DNA from: Staphylococcus kloosii
Lineage (GTDB): Bacteria > Bacillota > Bacilli > Staphylococcales > Staphylococcaceae
Assembly: GCF_003019255.1 (NCBI RefSeq)
Contig: NZ_CP027846.1
Location: 744,001-808,000 of the forward strand
Direction: 5' to 3'
Length of the DNA: 64,000 bases
The first letter of the stretch is position 1. The number at the start of each line of letters is the position of its first letter. Below are positions 35,277-44,662 of the stretch, in pieces. The notes under the pieces are model-generated. The model made no database searches, was not told the DNA's origin, and saw only the letters and a list, made by a program, of their open reading frames with translations. The translations under genes were made by a program, and so were the position numbers.

Positions 35277-37058
35277 ATGGATGTGTTTTTCAAACTGGCT
35301 TGGTTTTTTAAAGCACAAAAGAAATATTATATTTTAGGACTTATTATGTTGCTCTTCATAGCATTATTAGAATTGTTACCACCTCAAATAATTGGTAAAA
35401 CGATAGATGGTATTACGAAGAAAACATTGACGCCTCAATTACTAACAATATATTTGATTATTTTAGCTGTAGCAGCTGTTTTAATATACATAAGTCGTTA
35501 TATTTGGCGTATTTCTATATTTGGAACGAGTCAAAAATTAGGCAATATTTTAAGAAGATATTTATATCATAAATATACCGAAATGAGCGCACAATTTTTC
35601 CAAAAAAGACGTACGGGAGACTTAATGGCTCATGCGACAAATGATATTAATGCAGTACAAAATGCAGCTGGAGCAGGAATTTTAATGATTGCTGATTCAC
35701 TAATAACTGGCGGTATGGTTATTATTACGATGGCGATTACAATAAGCTGGCAATTGACACTTATTGTGTTAATTCCGTTACCAATTATGGTGTTGTTAAC
35801 GCGGTATTATGGCAGATTACTGAGCAAAGGATTTAAAAAAGCACAGGCTGCTTTCAGTAGGTTGAATGATAAGACGCAAGAAAGTGTTGCTGGTATAAAA
35901 GTGACTAAAACTTTTGGTTATGAACAAGAGGACCAAGCAGATTTTCGTAATTTAAGTGATGATGTGGTTAAGAAAAATTTAACGGTTGCGAAAGTAGATT
36001 CGTTGTTCGACCCGACAATCATGTTAGTGTTTGGTACAAGTGAATTTTTAGCCATAGCCTTTGGTGCACATATGGTTTTTGCACAAACAATTACATTAGG
36101 ACAACTTATTACCTTCTCTACATATCTAGGCATGTTAGTATGGCCTTTGCTTGCGTTAGGTCTCTTTTTTAATATAGTTCAAAGAGCAAAAGCTTCATAC
36201 GAACGTATAGATAATATTTTAAATACACCGAATGCTATCGATACATCTTATACTTTAGATGATTTACCGCAAGGTAACATTCAATTCAATATTCCTACAT
36301 TTCATTATCCTGGCTATGAATCTAGAGGACTGAAAGATGTCTATTTTACGATTGAAAGTGGGACTACAGTAGGTGTAGTGGGTAGAACCGGTTCAGGAAA
36401 AAGTACGTTGATTAAACTATTGTTAAGAGAATTTGATACGTTACGACCAGAAGATATCACATATAATGGCAAGCCTATATCTTCTTATAGTCGTAGTGCT
36501 TTAAGAACACAGTTTGGCTATGTGCCACAAGAGCACTTCTTATTCTCGACAACAATTCGAAACAATATTGCCTTTGGTAATATAGAAGTTCAAGACCAAC
36601 AACTTTATCATGTAAGTAAGATGAGTCATATTCATGATGATATTAGTGCGTTTCCACAAGGATATGATACAGTTGTTGGCGAACGTGGTGTTTCGCTATC
36701 AGGCGGGCAAAAACAACGTATATCTATTGCACGTGCCTTATTGTTAGACCCAGAGGTGCTCATATTAGATGACTCCTTATCGGCAGTGGATGCACAAACT
36801 GAAGAAGCCATATTAACTAATTTACAAACATTAAGAAGCAAGAAAACAAATATTATTACTGCGCATCGTATGAGTGCAGTAAAAGATGCAGATTTAATTT
36901 TAGTTATGGATCAAGGAACAATAGTCGAAAGAGGTACGCATACACAATTAATGGACAATAAAGGTTGGTATTACGATACCTACACGGCACAAGCATTACA
37001 ATCAAAGTATTCTCAAAACTTAGATGACTTGACGAAGGGGGATGGTCAAGATGAGTGA
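35277..37058 (+). CDS. ABC exporter subunit 1 (YheI/BmrC type, degenerate ATPase)
   Basis: 593-residue ABC exporter half-transporter: six membrane helices (about 15–310) fused to an ATPase. Walker A is GRTGSGKST (369–377) and the signature is the canonical LSGGQKQR. In Walker B (VLILDDSLSAVD) the residue after the conserved Asp is Asp499 instead of the catalytic Glu. This is the usual mark of the non-hydrolytic site in heterodimeric multidrug exporters such as BmrCD/YheIH. ATG with RBS AAAGGGGTGG. The gene overlaps the next subunit by 8 bases, so the two are co-translated. Confidence 0.88.
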   Translation: MDVFFKLAWFFKAQKKYYILGLIMLLFIALLELLPPQIIGKTIDGITKKTLTPQLLTIYLIILAVAAVLIYISRYIWRISIFGTSQKLGNILRRYLYHKYTEMSAQFFQKRRTGDLMAHATNDINAVQNAAGAGILMIADSLITGGMVIITMAITISWQLTLIVLIPLPIMVLLTRYYGRLLSKGFKKAQAAFSRLNDKTQESVAGIKVTKTFGYEQEDQADFRNLSDDVVKKNLTVAKVDSLFDPTIMLVFGTSEFLAIAFGAHMVFAQTITLGQLITFSTYLGMLVWPLLALGLFFNIVQRAKASYERIDNILNTPNAIDTSYTLDDLPQGNIQFNIPTFHYPGYESRGLKDVYFTIESGTTVGVVGRTGSGKSTLIKLLLREFDTLRPEDITYNGKPISSYSRSALRTQFGYVPQEHFLFSTTIRNNIAFGNIEVQDQQLYHVSKMSHIHDDISAFPQGYDTVVGERGVSLSGGQKQRISIARALLLDPEVLILDDSLSAVDAQTEEAILTNLQTLRSKKTNIITAHRMSAVKDADLILVMDQGTIVERGTHTQLMDNKGWYYDTYTAQALQSKYSQNLDDLTKGDGQDE

Positions 37059-38814
37059 GATGATTAAGTTATCGGCTAAACAACAAAGTGCCACGATTAA
37101 ACGATTGTTTAAGTATACCGTCCCTTACAAAGGTACTATTGCACTTGCGTTTATTATGCTTACTATTTCAACAGTAGCAAGTATGGCAGGACCTTATTTG
37201 ATTAAAATATTTTTAGATAATTTTTTAACGCCAAGACATTTCCCGGGGAATAAATTGACGTTACTTATAGCGGCATTTATTATTGTGCAGATTTTGGGTG
37301 CAATAGCAACGTACTTAAATAGTTATATGTTTCAATACTTATCTTTTAAAGTAATACAACAATTAAGAATAGATGCATTTAATAAACTTGGAAAACTAGG
37401 GATGCGCTATTTCGATAAAGTACCCGGTGGTAGCATAGTTTCACGTTTAACGAACGATACAGAAACGATCGTAGATATGTTTATAAATGTATTTTCATCA
37501 GTATTAATGGCATTGTTTATGATGATTTCTAGCTATATTATGATGTTTGTTTTAGACGTAAAGCTCGCGTTAATTGCACTTGTGTTTATGCCAATTATTT
37601 TTCTATTATTGGCTATTTACCGTAAGTACTCGGCCATGCTTTTTAATAAATCAAGACAGTTATTATCTGACTTAAATACGAAGTTAGCAGAATCTATAGA
37701 AGGCATGAAAATTATACAAGCATTTAATCAAGAACGTCGACTCAATCGAGAATTTAATGAAATTAATGATGAACACTATAGTTATATGCTTAAAACTGTG
37801 AAATTAGACAGTATTTTATTAAGACCCGCTATTAGTATGATTTCAATTTTAGCTACTATCGTTATTTTGGCTTATTTTGGCATAATTAGCTTCAACACTT
37901 CTATAACTGCGGGTGTTGTCTTTGCCTTTATTCAATATATGGAACGCTTTTTTGAACCAGTCAACCAAGTGAGTCAAAACTTAAATGTGTTACAACAAGC
38001 ACTCGTGTCGGCTAATCGTGTATTTAAGTTGATAGATGATGATACTTACGAACCAGCACAAGATACACAAACAAATTATACGATTACGGATGGTAAGGTT
38101 GAATTTAAAGATGTCAGCTTTAGTTATGATGGAGAGACACAAGTACTTAAAAATATTAGTTTTATTGTAAATCCTGGTGAAACTGTAGCATTAGTTGGTC
38201 ATACAGGTTCGGGTAAAAGTTCAATTATTAATTTGTTTATGCGTTTTTATGAGTTCGAGCAAGGACAAATTCTAATAGATAATCAATCTATTAAAAAGTT
38301 AAATAAGGCAGAAATGAAAAATAAAATCGGTTTAGTATTACAAGACGCCTTTATATTTTATGGTACTGTCACATCAAACATTAAGTTGTATCATCCAACG
38401 ATGACATTTGAGCAAGTAAAAGCTGCTGCAGAATTTGTTAGGGCTAATCAATTTATTGAAAGATTAGACAATCAATATGAGCATGCTGTTATTGAAAAAG
38501 GTAGTGCGTTCTCGAGTGGTGAACGACAATTAATTGCTTTTGCCCGTACTATTGCGATGGATCCTAAAATTTTAATTTTAGATGAAGCCACGGCTAATAT
38601 TGATTCTGAAACTGAAGAACAAATACAACAATCATTGCGTCAGATGCGCCGAGGAAGAACGACTATTGCTATTGCACATAGACTTTCGACAATTCAAGAT
38701 GCAGACCAAATACTCGTATTAAATCATGGAGAAATTGTTGAAAGAGGTACGCACGAACAACTCGTTGCTCAAAACGGTATATATAACAATATGTATAGAT
38801 TACAAAACGGTTAA
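37051..38814 (+). CDS. ABC exporter subunit 2 (YheH/BmrD type, catalytic ATPase)
   Basis: 587-residue partner subunit with six membrane helices and an ATPase. Walker A is GHTGSGKSS, Walker B ILILDEATANID has the catalytic Glu512, and the His switch is IAIAHRLS. Its ABC signature is SSGER (488–492) in place of LSGGQ. The altered signature faces the Asp-containing site of subunit 1, so together they form one competent and one degenerate ATP site. Likely export of hydrophobic drugs or lipids. Start at ATG 37051, nine bases after AAGGGGG; an ATG at 37042 is inside that RBS spacing. Confidence 0.88.
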   Translation: MSEMIKLSAKQQSATIKRLFKYTVPYKGTIALAFIMLTISTVASMAGPYLIKIFLDNFLTPRHFPGNKLTLLIAAFIIVQILGAIATYLNSYMFQYLSFKVIQQLRIDAFNKLGKLGMRYFDKVPGGSIVSRLTNDTETIVDMFINVFSSVLMALFMMISSYIMMFVLDVKLALIALVFMPIIFLLLAIYRKYSAMLFNKSRQLLSDLNTKLAESIEGMKIIQAFNQERRLNREFNEINDEHYSYMLKTVKLDSILLRPAISMISILATIVILAYFGIISFNTSITAGVVFAFIQYMERFFEPVNQVSQNLNVLQQALVSANRVFKLIDDDTYEPAQDTQTNYTITDGKVEFKDVSFSYDGETQVLKNISFIVNPGETVALVGHTGSGKSSIINLFMRFYEFEQGQILIDNQSIKKLNKAEMKNKIGLVLQDAFIFYGTVTSNIKLYHPTMTFEQVKAAAEFVRANQFIERLDNQYEHAVIEKGSAFSSGERQLIAFARTIAMDPKILILDEATANIDSETEEQIQQSLRQMRRGRTTIAIAHRLSTIQDADQILVLNHGEIVERGTHEQLVAQNGIYNNMYRLQNG

Positions 38815-39125
38815 ACAGAATAATTGGAAATAAATAAAAAACATAATGTGCAATATCATTTTCAGGAATCAATACTTCAATATTTAGTGATAGCGTTATT
38901 TGAGACATGTTATAATTTTTACATAAGGCACCTCGTTAATTTAGTTTAGTGATGTTTATTAAATTATACGAGCGTGCTTTATTTTTTGTATGAAATTGGA
39001 AATTTGTAACGATTTTGTAAAGTGCTGACGCCTGAGGGAATCGTATGAGTGAGAGACTACAGGCTCGAACCATACTATCCTAAATCAAGGCAAGCATGCA
39101 CGACAAAATAGTAAATTAAAAAAAT
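38815..39125. repeat. Intergenic region with a dispersed structured repeat
   Basis: No gene is supported. Bases about 39010–39112 hold an element bounded by GATTTTGT and ACAAAATAG, with the core GACGCCTGAGGGAAT, CGTATG...CATAC pairing, and GACTACAGGCTCGAACC. Read in reverse it resembles the units at 51.8–52.2 kb (AATCAAGGCAAGCA here versus AATCAAGGCAAAGCA in reverse complement there), so it belongs to the same family of dispersed repeats in opposite orientation. Confidence 0.65.
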
Positions 39126-39157
39126 AGAGTCTGAAGACACAATTATGTCTCAGACTC
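39120..39157 (-). terminator. Terminator of the small GNAT gene
   Basis: AGAGTCTGAAGACA / TGTCTCAGACTCT stem; on the minus strand it is followed by a T7 run. Confidence 0.85.
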
Positions 39158-39193
39158 TTAAAATATTTAGTATGATCAAGTAATGTATAGTTA

Positions 39194-39472
39194 TTAACCA
39201 GCGTATACATCTTGATATTCGTCATTTTTCTCTATTACCTTTTTAGCAAATGGGCATGAAGCACTTACTTTTAAATTGTTTTCACGTGCATATTTAACAA
39301 CTGATTCTACTAATTGTGATCCTATGCCTTGACCACCTAATTCATCAGGTACACCAGTATGATCAATATCAATTTGATTATCGTTTACTGTTACGTATGT
39401 GATTTGAGCTTGAGGGTCATTTTCGTTATCGCCAATGTAAAATTTGTTATTACCTTGTTTAATTTCAGCCAT
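39194..39472 (-). CDS. Small GNAT-like N-acetyltransferase (SACOL2532 type)
   Basis: 92-residue minimal GNAT/YjdJ-type protein. It has only the acetyl-CoA-binding core, with VPDELGGQGIGSQLVESVV (about residues 41–59) and the SCPFAKKVIEKNDEY motif containing the conserved Cys. It corresponds to the small S. aureus acetyltransferase SACOL2532, studied structurally for CoA binding; its substrate is not established. ATG with RBS AGGAGG on the minus strand. Monocistronic with its own terminator. Confidence 0.85.
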   Translation of the reverse strand: MAEIKQGNNKFYIGDNENDPQAQITYVTVNDNQIDIDHTGVPDELGGQGIGSQLVESVVKYARENNLKVSASCPFAKKVIEKNDEYQDVYAG

Positions 39473-39636
39473 ATGATTACCTCCTAATATAATTACTACT
39501 ATAAGTATATCACTGATAGGCTCTTTTCAAACACAGATATATCGAAACTCAAGGTTAATATAAGTCTTACTATTGATATTATAAAAAAAGAGGTTTATAG
39601 TTTTAACGGAATAATAGCGAGTTGGAGGGGCAAATT

Positions 39637-40590
39637 TTGAGGAAAGTATTTCCACTTTTAGCTTTGGTACTGATGTGTGTCATATTAAGTAGTTGTAGTT
39701 CTCAAAGCAAACAGCATAAAACCATAACAAAAGATAACAAATTAAATATTTATACTACAGTGTTCGCTTTCCAAAGCTTCGCACAACAAATAGGTGGCAA
39801 ATACGTGCATGCACAATCGATTTACCCACCAGGTGTTGATACGCACTCTTATGAACCAACACAGCGGAACATGATAGATATAGCTAAAAGTGATTTATTT
39901 ATATACACAAGTGATGATTTAGACCCCGTCGCTCATAAAATAGCATCAGCTATTCGTAATAAAGGTGTTAAATTGCCTGTTGCACAAGGGTTGAATCATT
40001 CTGAATTATTACCGGGTGATGAAGATGATGAACACGAAGAAAGTCACGACGCACATCATCATGCAGGAGAGAGTAATGATCCTCATGTATGGTTAGATCC
40101 GGTGTTAGATCAACAGTTTGCGCTAAAGATTAAAAATAAGTTAGTGCAAAAAGACCCACAACATAAAACATATTATGAACACAATTACCGTCAACTTAAA
40201 AATGATTTAAAAGGTATTGATCAACAATTAAGTAAAGTTACTAAAGACCCTAAAAGGAAAACGATAGTTATTTCGCATGACTCATTAGGGTATTTAGCAC
40301 AGCGATATCATTTTAAACAAGTGGGCGTGACGGGAATGAACAATGAAGATCCAAGTCAGCAAGAAATCATGTCAATTATTCATAATATTAAACAAACACG
40401 CCAACCATACGTATTATATGAACAAAATATCTCATCTAAATTGACCGATATTATTAAAAAGGAAACACAAACGAAACCTTTAAGTTTTAATAACTTAGCA
40501 ACACGGAATAAGGATGACAACAACAACGTTAAATACCAAAAAATCATGCAGCATAATATTGAAACGCTAGATACTGCATTAAATAAATAA
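39637..40590 (+). CDS. Zinc ABC transporter substrate-binding lipoprotein (ZnuA/AdcA-like)
   Basis: 317-residue metal-binding lipoprotein. The signal peptide RKVFPLLALVLMCVILSSC ends in the lipobox LSSC, so it is lipid-anchored outside the membrane. The zinc fold is visible as VDTHSYEPTQRNM, a His/Asp-rich loop (DDEHEESHDAHHHAGE, about residues 136–151), DPHVWLDP and VISHDSLGYLA. It would capture zinc (or manganese) for an ABC permease. No permease, ATPase or Zur-type operator is adjacent, so it is an orphan. Start at TTG 39637, eight bases after TTGGAGGGG. The C-terminal ZinT-like domain of full-size AdcA is missing. Confidence 0.88.
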   Translation: MRKVFPLLALVLMCVILSSCSSQSKQHKTITKDNKLNIYTTVFAFQSFAQQIGGKYVHAQSIYPPGVDTHSYEPTQRNMIDIAKSDLFIYTSDDLDPVAHKIASAIRNKGVKLPVAQGLNHSELLPGDEDDEHEESHDAHHHAGESNDPHVWLDPVLDQQFALKIKNKLVQKDPQHKTYYEHNYRQLKNDLKGIDQQLSKVTKDPKRKTIVISHDSLGYLAQRYHFKQVGVTGMNNEDPSQQEIMSIIHNIKQTRQPYVLYEQNISSKLTDIIKKETQTKPLSFNNLATRNKDDNNNVKYQKIMQHNIETLDTALNK

Positions 40591-40596
40591 CTATAT

Positions 40597-40646
40597 TAAA
40601 AAACGCCACTCTTATTGATAACTCAATAGGAATGGCGTTTTTCTGT
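40597..40646. terminator. Bidirectional terminator
   Basis: AAAACGCCACTCTTATTGA / TCAATAGGAATGGCGTTTTT stem between the convergent lipoprotein and aldehyde dehydrogenase genes. Confidence 0.88.
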
Positions 40647-40655
40647 GGTTAAATT

Positions 40656-42080
40656 TTAATCATAGCGAATATAAGAAACGGTTGTATTATAATATTCTTC
40701 GAAACCGTGTATGCCATCTGCGCCACCTAAACCAGATTCTCTCCAGCCTGCATGGTAGCCATTCACTACTTCTTCGGCTTCGCAATTAGCATATACTTCA
40801 CCGAATTTAAGTCGTTCCGTTGCAGTCATAACTTCTTTTAAATTTTCAGAGAAAATATAAGAAGAAAGTCCAGCATTCGTATGATTCGCTTCGTTAATTG
40901 CTTCTTCGAAATCATTATAAGTTACAATTGGAATAACTGGTCCGAAAATTTCACTTTTAAATGCTTCATCGTCTGGATTTACATTATCTAAAATAGTCGG
41001 CGCATAATAATAACCACTGCTATCAACTTTATTACCTCCCAACACCAACTTAGCACCATTGTCGACAGCTTGTTTAACTTTGCTATCGATACTGTCGAGT
41101 TGTTTTTGATTAATAATAGCACCATAATCAGTATTTTCATCAAATGGATCTCCAACTTTTAATGCTTGCATTTTTGCTGTTAATTTAGTCACAAAATCAT
41201 CATGAACTTCGTCATGAACAAATATTCTTTCCGGACACGTACAAACTTGACCCGCGTTATTTATACGTGCAGCCACGATATAATCCACTGCTTTATCCAG
41301 ATTGGCATTTGCAGTAACTAATACAGGTGCATTACCACCTAATTCTAAATTGACCTTTTTAACATTACTAGCACTATTTTCAAATACCGATTTACCAGCC
41401 TTCATACTACCAGTTAATGAAATAAGTTGTATATCAGGGTGTTGAGCTAATTGTGTGCCAACAGTTTCTCCAGTGCCAGGCAATATTTGTACTAGGCCAG
41501 CTGGAATTGTAGATTGTTTAAATAGTTGTGCTAATTTTAAAGTAAGCAATGATGTTTCCTCACTTGGTTTAATAACGACGGAACAACCAGTGATTAATGC
41601 GGGGATGACTTTACGCATTAACACCATAATAGGTGCATTCCATGGCACAATGCCGGCAGTAACTCCGATAGGCTTTTTCGTTAATTGTATCGTTTCATTT
41701 TCACGTGTGTTCTGCAATACTTCGCCTTTGTTAGACATACTTAAACTAGTCATATAGTCGATAAATTGAATCGCTTTATCAACTTCACCAATAGCCGAAG
41801 ATAAAATTTTACCTTGTTCTTTTACATAGAATTCTGCTATTTCATTTTTGTTTTGTTCTAATAAAGGAATTAACATTTTTACGTGTTCAGCACGGTTGGG
41901 TTGTGTGACTTTTTCCCATTCTTGCTGAGCGTGTTTAGATTTTTCTACTGCATCATTTACTTCCTCAGCAGTAGCAAATGTAATCGTGTCAAATGCTTCT
42001 CCAGTCGCTGGATTTATTACGTCCATAGATTCTGTAGACTTGCTTTCGATAAATTCGTTGTTAATAAATAATTGGTTCAT
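40656..42080 (-). CDS. aldA: Aldehyde dehydrogenase (AldA-like)
   Basis: 474-residue NAD(P)-dependent aldehyde dehydrogenase. The active-site Glu is E246 (NLELGGNAP) and the nucleophile C280 (NNAGQVCTCPERIF), with cofactor motifs GIVPWNAPIMVLMRK and ISLTGSMKAGKSV. It resembles AldA (lactaldehyde/glycolaldehyde type) and succinate-semialdehyde dehydrogenases; the sequence alone does not pick the aldehyde. ATG with RBS TGGAGGTG on the minus strand. Divergent from the mhq operon, which suggests a role in removing reactive carbonyls, though this is inference. Confidence 0.85.
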   Translation of the reverse strand: MNQLFINNEFIESKSTESMDVINPATGEAFDTITFATAEEVNDAVEKSKHAQQEWEKVTQPNRAEHVKMLIPLLEQNKNEIAEFYVKEQGKILSSAIGEVDKAIQFIDYMTSLSMSNKGEVLQNTRENETIQLTKKPIGVTAGIVPWNAPIMVLMRKVIPALITGCSVVIKPSEETSLLTLKLAQLFKQSTIPAGLVQILPGTGETVGTQLAQHPDIQLISLTGSMKAGKSVFENSASNVKKVNLELGGNAPVLVTANANLDKAVDYIVAARINNAGQVCTCPERIFVHDEVHDDFVTKLTAKMQALKVGDPFDENTDYGAIINQKQLDSIDSKVKQAVDNGAKLVLGGNKVDSSGYYYAPTILDNVNPDDEAFKSEIFGPVIPIVTYNDFEEAINEANHTNAGLSSYIFSENLKEVMTATERLKFGEVYANCEAEEVVNGYHAGWRESGLGGADGIHGFEEYYNTTVSYIRYD

Positions 42081-42191
42081 TTACGACACCTCCACATCAT
42101 ATAAATACCACGAAATAGCACATAGGAAACCGTAACAAATGAATAGTGACAGTTAACTAAAATTTGTTGATATATTTTTTATACTTAAATG

Positions 42192-42237
42192 TTGACTTTA
42201 ATTTATAATCGTCATATAATTATCTCGAATTCGAAAT
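42192..42237 (+). promoter_or_regulatory. mhqR promoter with MhqR operator 1
   Basis: TTGACT (42192–42197), 17-bp spacer, TATAAT (42215–42220), followed at once by ATCTCGAATTCGAAAT (42222–42237), an inverted repeat like the tATCTcgaattcgAGATa MhqR box of B. subtilis. A repressor here would block initiation and autoregulate. Confidence 0.75.
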
Positions 42238-42258
42238 AAATAGGAGGTTGATAATACA

Positions 42259-42687
42259 ATGGATCGAACGAAAGCATCACTTAATTCATTTGTCGGTTTA
42301 AATCGCACTTTAGATTATTTAGAACAAATAGTTCGTGAAGATATTAAACAGTATGGTTTAAATGTGACGGAGTTTGCAGTTTTAGAGTTGTTGTATAACA
42401 AAGGAGATCAACCTATTCAACGCATACGTCAACGCGTTTTAATTGCAAGCAGTAGTATTAGTTATGTTGTTGATAAACTAGAAGAAAAGGGTTGTGTAGC
42501 ACGTGTGAAAGACCCTAAAGATAAACGAATTTATAATGCTACTTTAACAGACAAAGGTCGCACATTAATGGATCAAATATTTCCACAGCACGCTCAAGCA
42601 TTAACATCAACTTTTGCGGTGTTAACAGAAGAAGAGTTAGCGTCGTTACAACATATATTAAAGAAATTAAGTGCTCAGGCTAAATAA
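42259..42687 (+). CDS. mhqR: MarR-family repressor MhqR
   Basis: 142-residue winged-helix MarR-family regulator, with the DNA-recognition helix and wing in IASSSISYVVDKLEEKGCVARVKDPKDKRIYNATLT. In B. subtilis and S. aureus, MhqR represses dioxygenase and esterase genes and is released by quinones. The gene order mhqR, ring-cleavage dioxygenase(s), mhqD-type esterase and the two operator palindromes around it make the identification firm. ATG with RBS TAGGAGG. Confidence 0.88.
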   Translation: MDRTKASLNSFVGLNRTLDYLEQIVREDIKQYGLNVTEFAVLELLYNKGDQPIQRIRQRVLIASSSISYVVDKLEEKGCVARVKDPKDKRIYNATLTDKGRTLMDQIFPQHAQALTSTFAVLTEEELASLQHILKKLSAQAK

Positions 42688-42718
42688 AGTCGTAGCACTT
42701 TAAAAAATAATTATTTAT

Positions 42719-42734
42719 ATCTCGAAATCGAGAT
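42719..42734. promoter_or_regulatory. MhqR operator 2
   Basis: ATCTCGA-AA-TCGAGAT, perfect 7-bp arms, 25 bases upstream of the first dioxygenase gene. It would give MhqR a second control point inside the operon. Confidence 0.75.
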
Positions 42735-42759
42735 AAATTTATGGAAGAAGGTTTTTTAA

Positions 42760-43725
42760 ATGACAAACAATCAATTATTAGGTATTCATCACGTTACTGC
42801 AATTACAGACGATGCAGAACGTAATTATAAATTTTTCACTGAAGTATTAGGGATGAGACTAGTTAAAAAAACAGTTAACCAAGATGATATTTATACGTAT
42901 CATACATTTTTTGCTGATGATGTAGGATCACCAGGCACAGACATGACATTTTTTGATTTTCCGAACGTACCAAAAGGTATAAGTGGTACAAATTCAATTT
43001 CTAGACCTTCATTTAGAGTGCCGGATGATAATGCGTTAGCGTATTATGAACAACGTTTCAATGACTTTGGAATCAAACACGACGGTATACAAACACTATT
43101 TGATAAAAAAGTATTGCCTTTTGAAGAAGCTGACGGACAAGTTTATCAACTTGTGTCTGATGAAAATAATACTGGCGTAGCACCTGGTAAACCATGGGCA
43201 GAAGGTCCAGTACCAACTGATAAAGCAATCTATGGTTTAGGTCCAATTGAAATAACAGTTAGTTATTTTGATGAGTTTAAACAAATTTTAGAAGGTTTAT
43301 ATGGTATGGTAACGATTAATGAAGATGAAAATGTCGCTTTACTTAACGTCGGAGAAGGCGGTAACGGTGGCCAAGTCATTTTAAGATATGATAAAGAAAG
43401 TGATAGCGCTAGACAAGGCTATGGCGAAGTGCATCACGTCTCATTTAGAGTGAAAGATCACGCTGCAATCGAATCATGGTTACAAAAATATCAAAACCAA
43501 AATATTGGAAATTCAGGTCTAGTGGATCGTTTTTATTTCGAAGCATTATACGCAAGAATTGGTCATATATTAATAGAGGTTTCTACAGATGGTCCAGGAT
43601 TTATGGGTGATGAACCTTATGAAACGTTAGGAGAAGGATTATCGTTACCACCATTCTTAGAAGAACAACGTGATTATATAGAATCACAAATTAGACCATT
43701 TGATACTTCACGTAATCATGAATAA
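42760..43725 (+). CDS. mhqE: Ring-cleaving VOC dioxygenase, MhqE/MhqA-like
   Basis: 321-residue extradiol-type dioxygenase with two VOC halves: GIHHVTAITDDAERNYKFFT at the N-terminus and GEVHHVSFRVKDHAAIESWL around residue 224; the Glu ligand is in GHILIEVSTDGPGF. It should open hydroquinone or catechol rings to remove quinone-like electrophiles. ATG preceded by GGAAGAAGG. Followed 15 bases later by a paralogue. Confidence 0.85.
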   Translation: MTNNQLLGIHHVTAITDDAERNYKFFTEVLGMRLVKKTVNQDDIYTYHTFFADDVGSPGTDMTFFDFPNVPKGISGTNSISRPSFRVPDDNALAYYEQRFNDFGIKHDGIQTLFDKKVLPFEEADGQVYQLVSDENNTGVAPGKPWAEGPVPTDKAIYGLGPIEITVSYFDEFKQILEGLYGMVTINEDENVALLNVGEGGNGGQVILRYDKESDSARQGYGEVHHVSFRVKDHAAIESWLQKYQNQNIGNSGLVDRFYFEALYARIGHILIEVSTDGPGFMGDEPYETLGEGLSLPPFLEEQRDYIESQIRPFDTSRNHE

Positions 43726-43740
43726 GTGAGGAGGAATTGT

Positions 43741-44637
43741 ATGAAAGCAATACAACACATTCATCATATTTCAGCTATTGTGGGTAATCCAACAGAAAAT
43801 ATTAAGTTTTATAGAGATGTATTACAATTAAAATTAATTAAAAAAACTGTGAACTATGATGATCCATCAACATATCATTTGTATTTCTCAAATGACTCCG
43901 TTGATAATGGTACGATTTTGACGTTTTTTAATTGGCCTGATGCATACAAAGGTAGAGTGGGTGCAGGTCAAGTTAGTACGATTGCTTTTAGAATTCCTCA
44001 AGGTACGAGTGATGTTTGGGCACAACATTTAATAAATCATAATGTACACGTAACAAGAATGGAATTATTTGATAGTAATGCACTTATGTTCAAAGATACA
44101 CATGGACTATCACTCGCACTTGTAGAAGATACTGACGTTAGGGACACAGCTGCAATTATTGGTTTTCATGGAGTGACAATGTTATCCGAGCAGCCTGAAC
44201 AAACGATACAATTGCTAACAGCAGAAATGGGCTTAAAACAACTTAACGATAATCCAAATGAAACACATCTTGCTACTGTCGGAGAATGGCAACATCACGT
44301 TGTAGTAAAAAAAGTGTTTCCAAACGTTGCTGGAAGATGGGGCGTAGGCGTAGTACACCATATTGCATGGTCTGTGCCTGACAAACAAACACAATTAGCT
44401 TGGCGAACTAGCTTAGCAAATAAAGGATATAAACTGACAGACGTCAAAGAACGTTTTTACTTCAAAGCAGTTTATATGGCTGAACCTGGCAACATTATCT
44501 TTGAATTTGCTACAGTTGGTCCAGGTTTCACAATTGATGAACCATTCGACAAATTAGGGCGTAACCTTATGTTACCGCCACGTCTTGAGGAACAACGTGA
44601 AGAATTAGAAAGACAATTACCGACTATAAATATCTGA
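43741..44637 (+). CDS. Second ring-cleaving VOC dioxygenase
   Basis: 298-residue paralogue of the preceding protein: IQHIHHISAIVGNPTENIKF at the start, VGVVHHIAWSVPDKQTQLAW at about residue 203, and GNIIFEFATVGPGF with the metal Glu. The two share KLIKKTVNYDDPSTYHLYF/KTVNQDDIYTYHTFF-type segments, so they arose by duplication. Start at ATG 43741 behind GAGGAGG. As I recall it, the S. aureus mhqRED operon has a single dioxygenase gene. Confidence 0.82.
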   Translation: MKAIQHIHHISAIVGNPTENIKFYRDVLQLKLIKKTVNYDDPSTYHLYFSNDSVDNGTILTFFNWPDAYKGRVGAGQVSTIAFRIPQGTSDVWAQHLINHNVHVTRMELFDSNALMFKDTHGLSLALVEDTDVRDTAAIIGFHGVTMLSEQPEQTIQLLTAEMGLKQLNDNPNETHLATVGEWQHHVVVKKVFPNVAGRWGVGVVHHIAWSVPDKQTQLAWRTSLANKGYKLTDVKERFYFKAVYMAEPGNIIFEFATVGPGFTIDEPFDKLGRNLMLPPRLEEQREELERQLPTINI

Positions 44638-44662
44638 TATGAAACTTTAGGAGATGATGTTA

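Noticed and set aside
35130..35318. 62-codon minus-strand frame before the ABC exporter
   Set aside because: Overlaps the exporter's promoter and start; no RBS.
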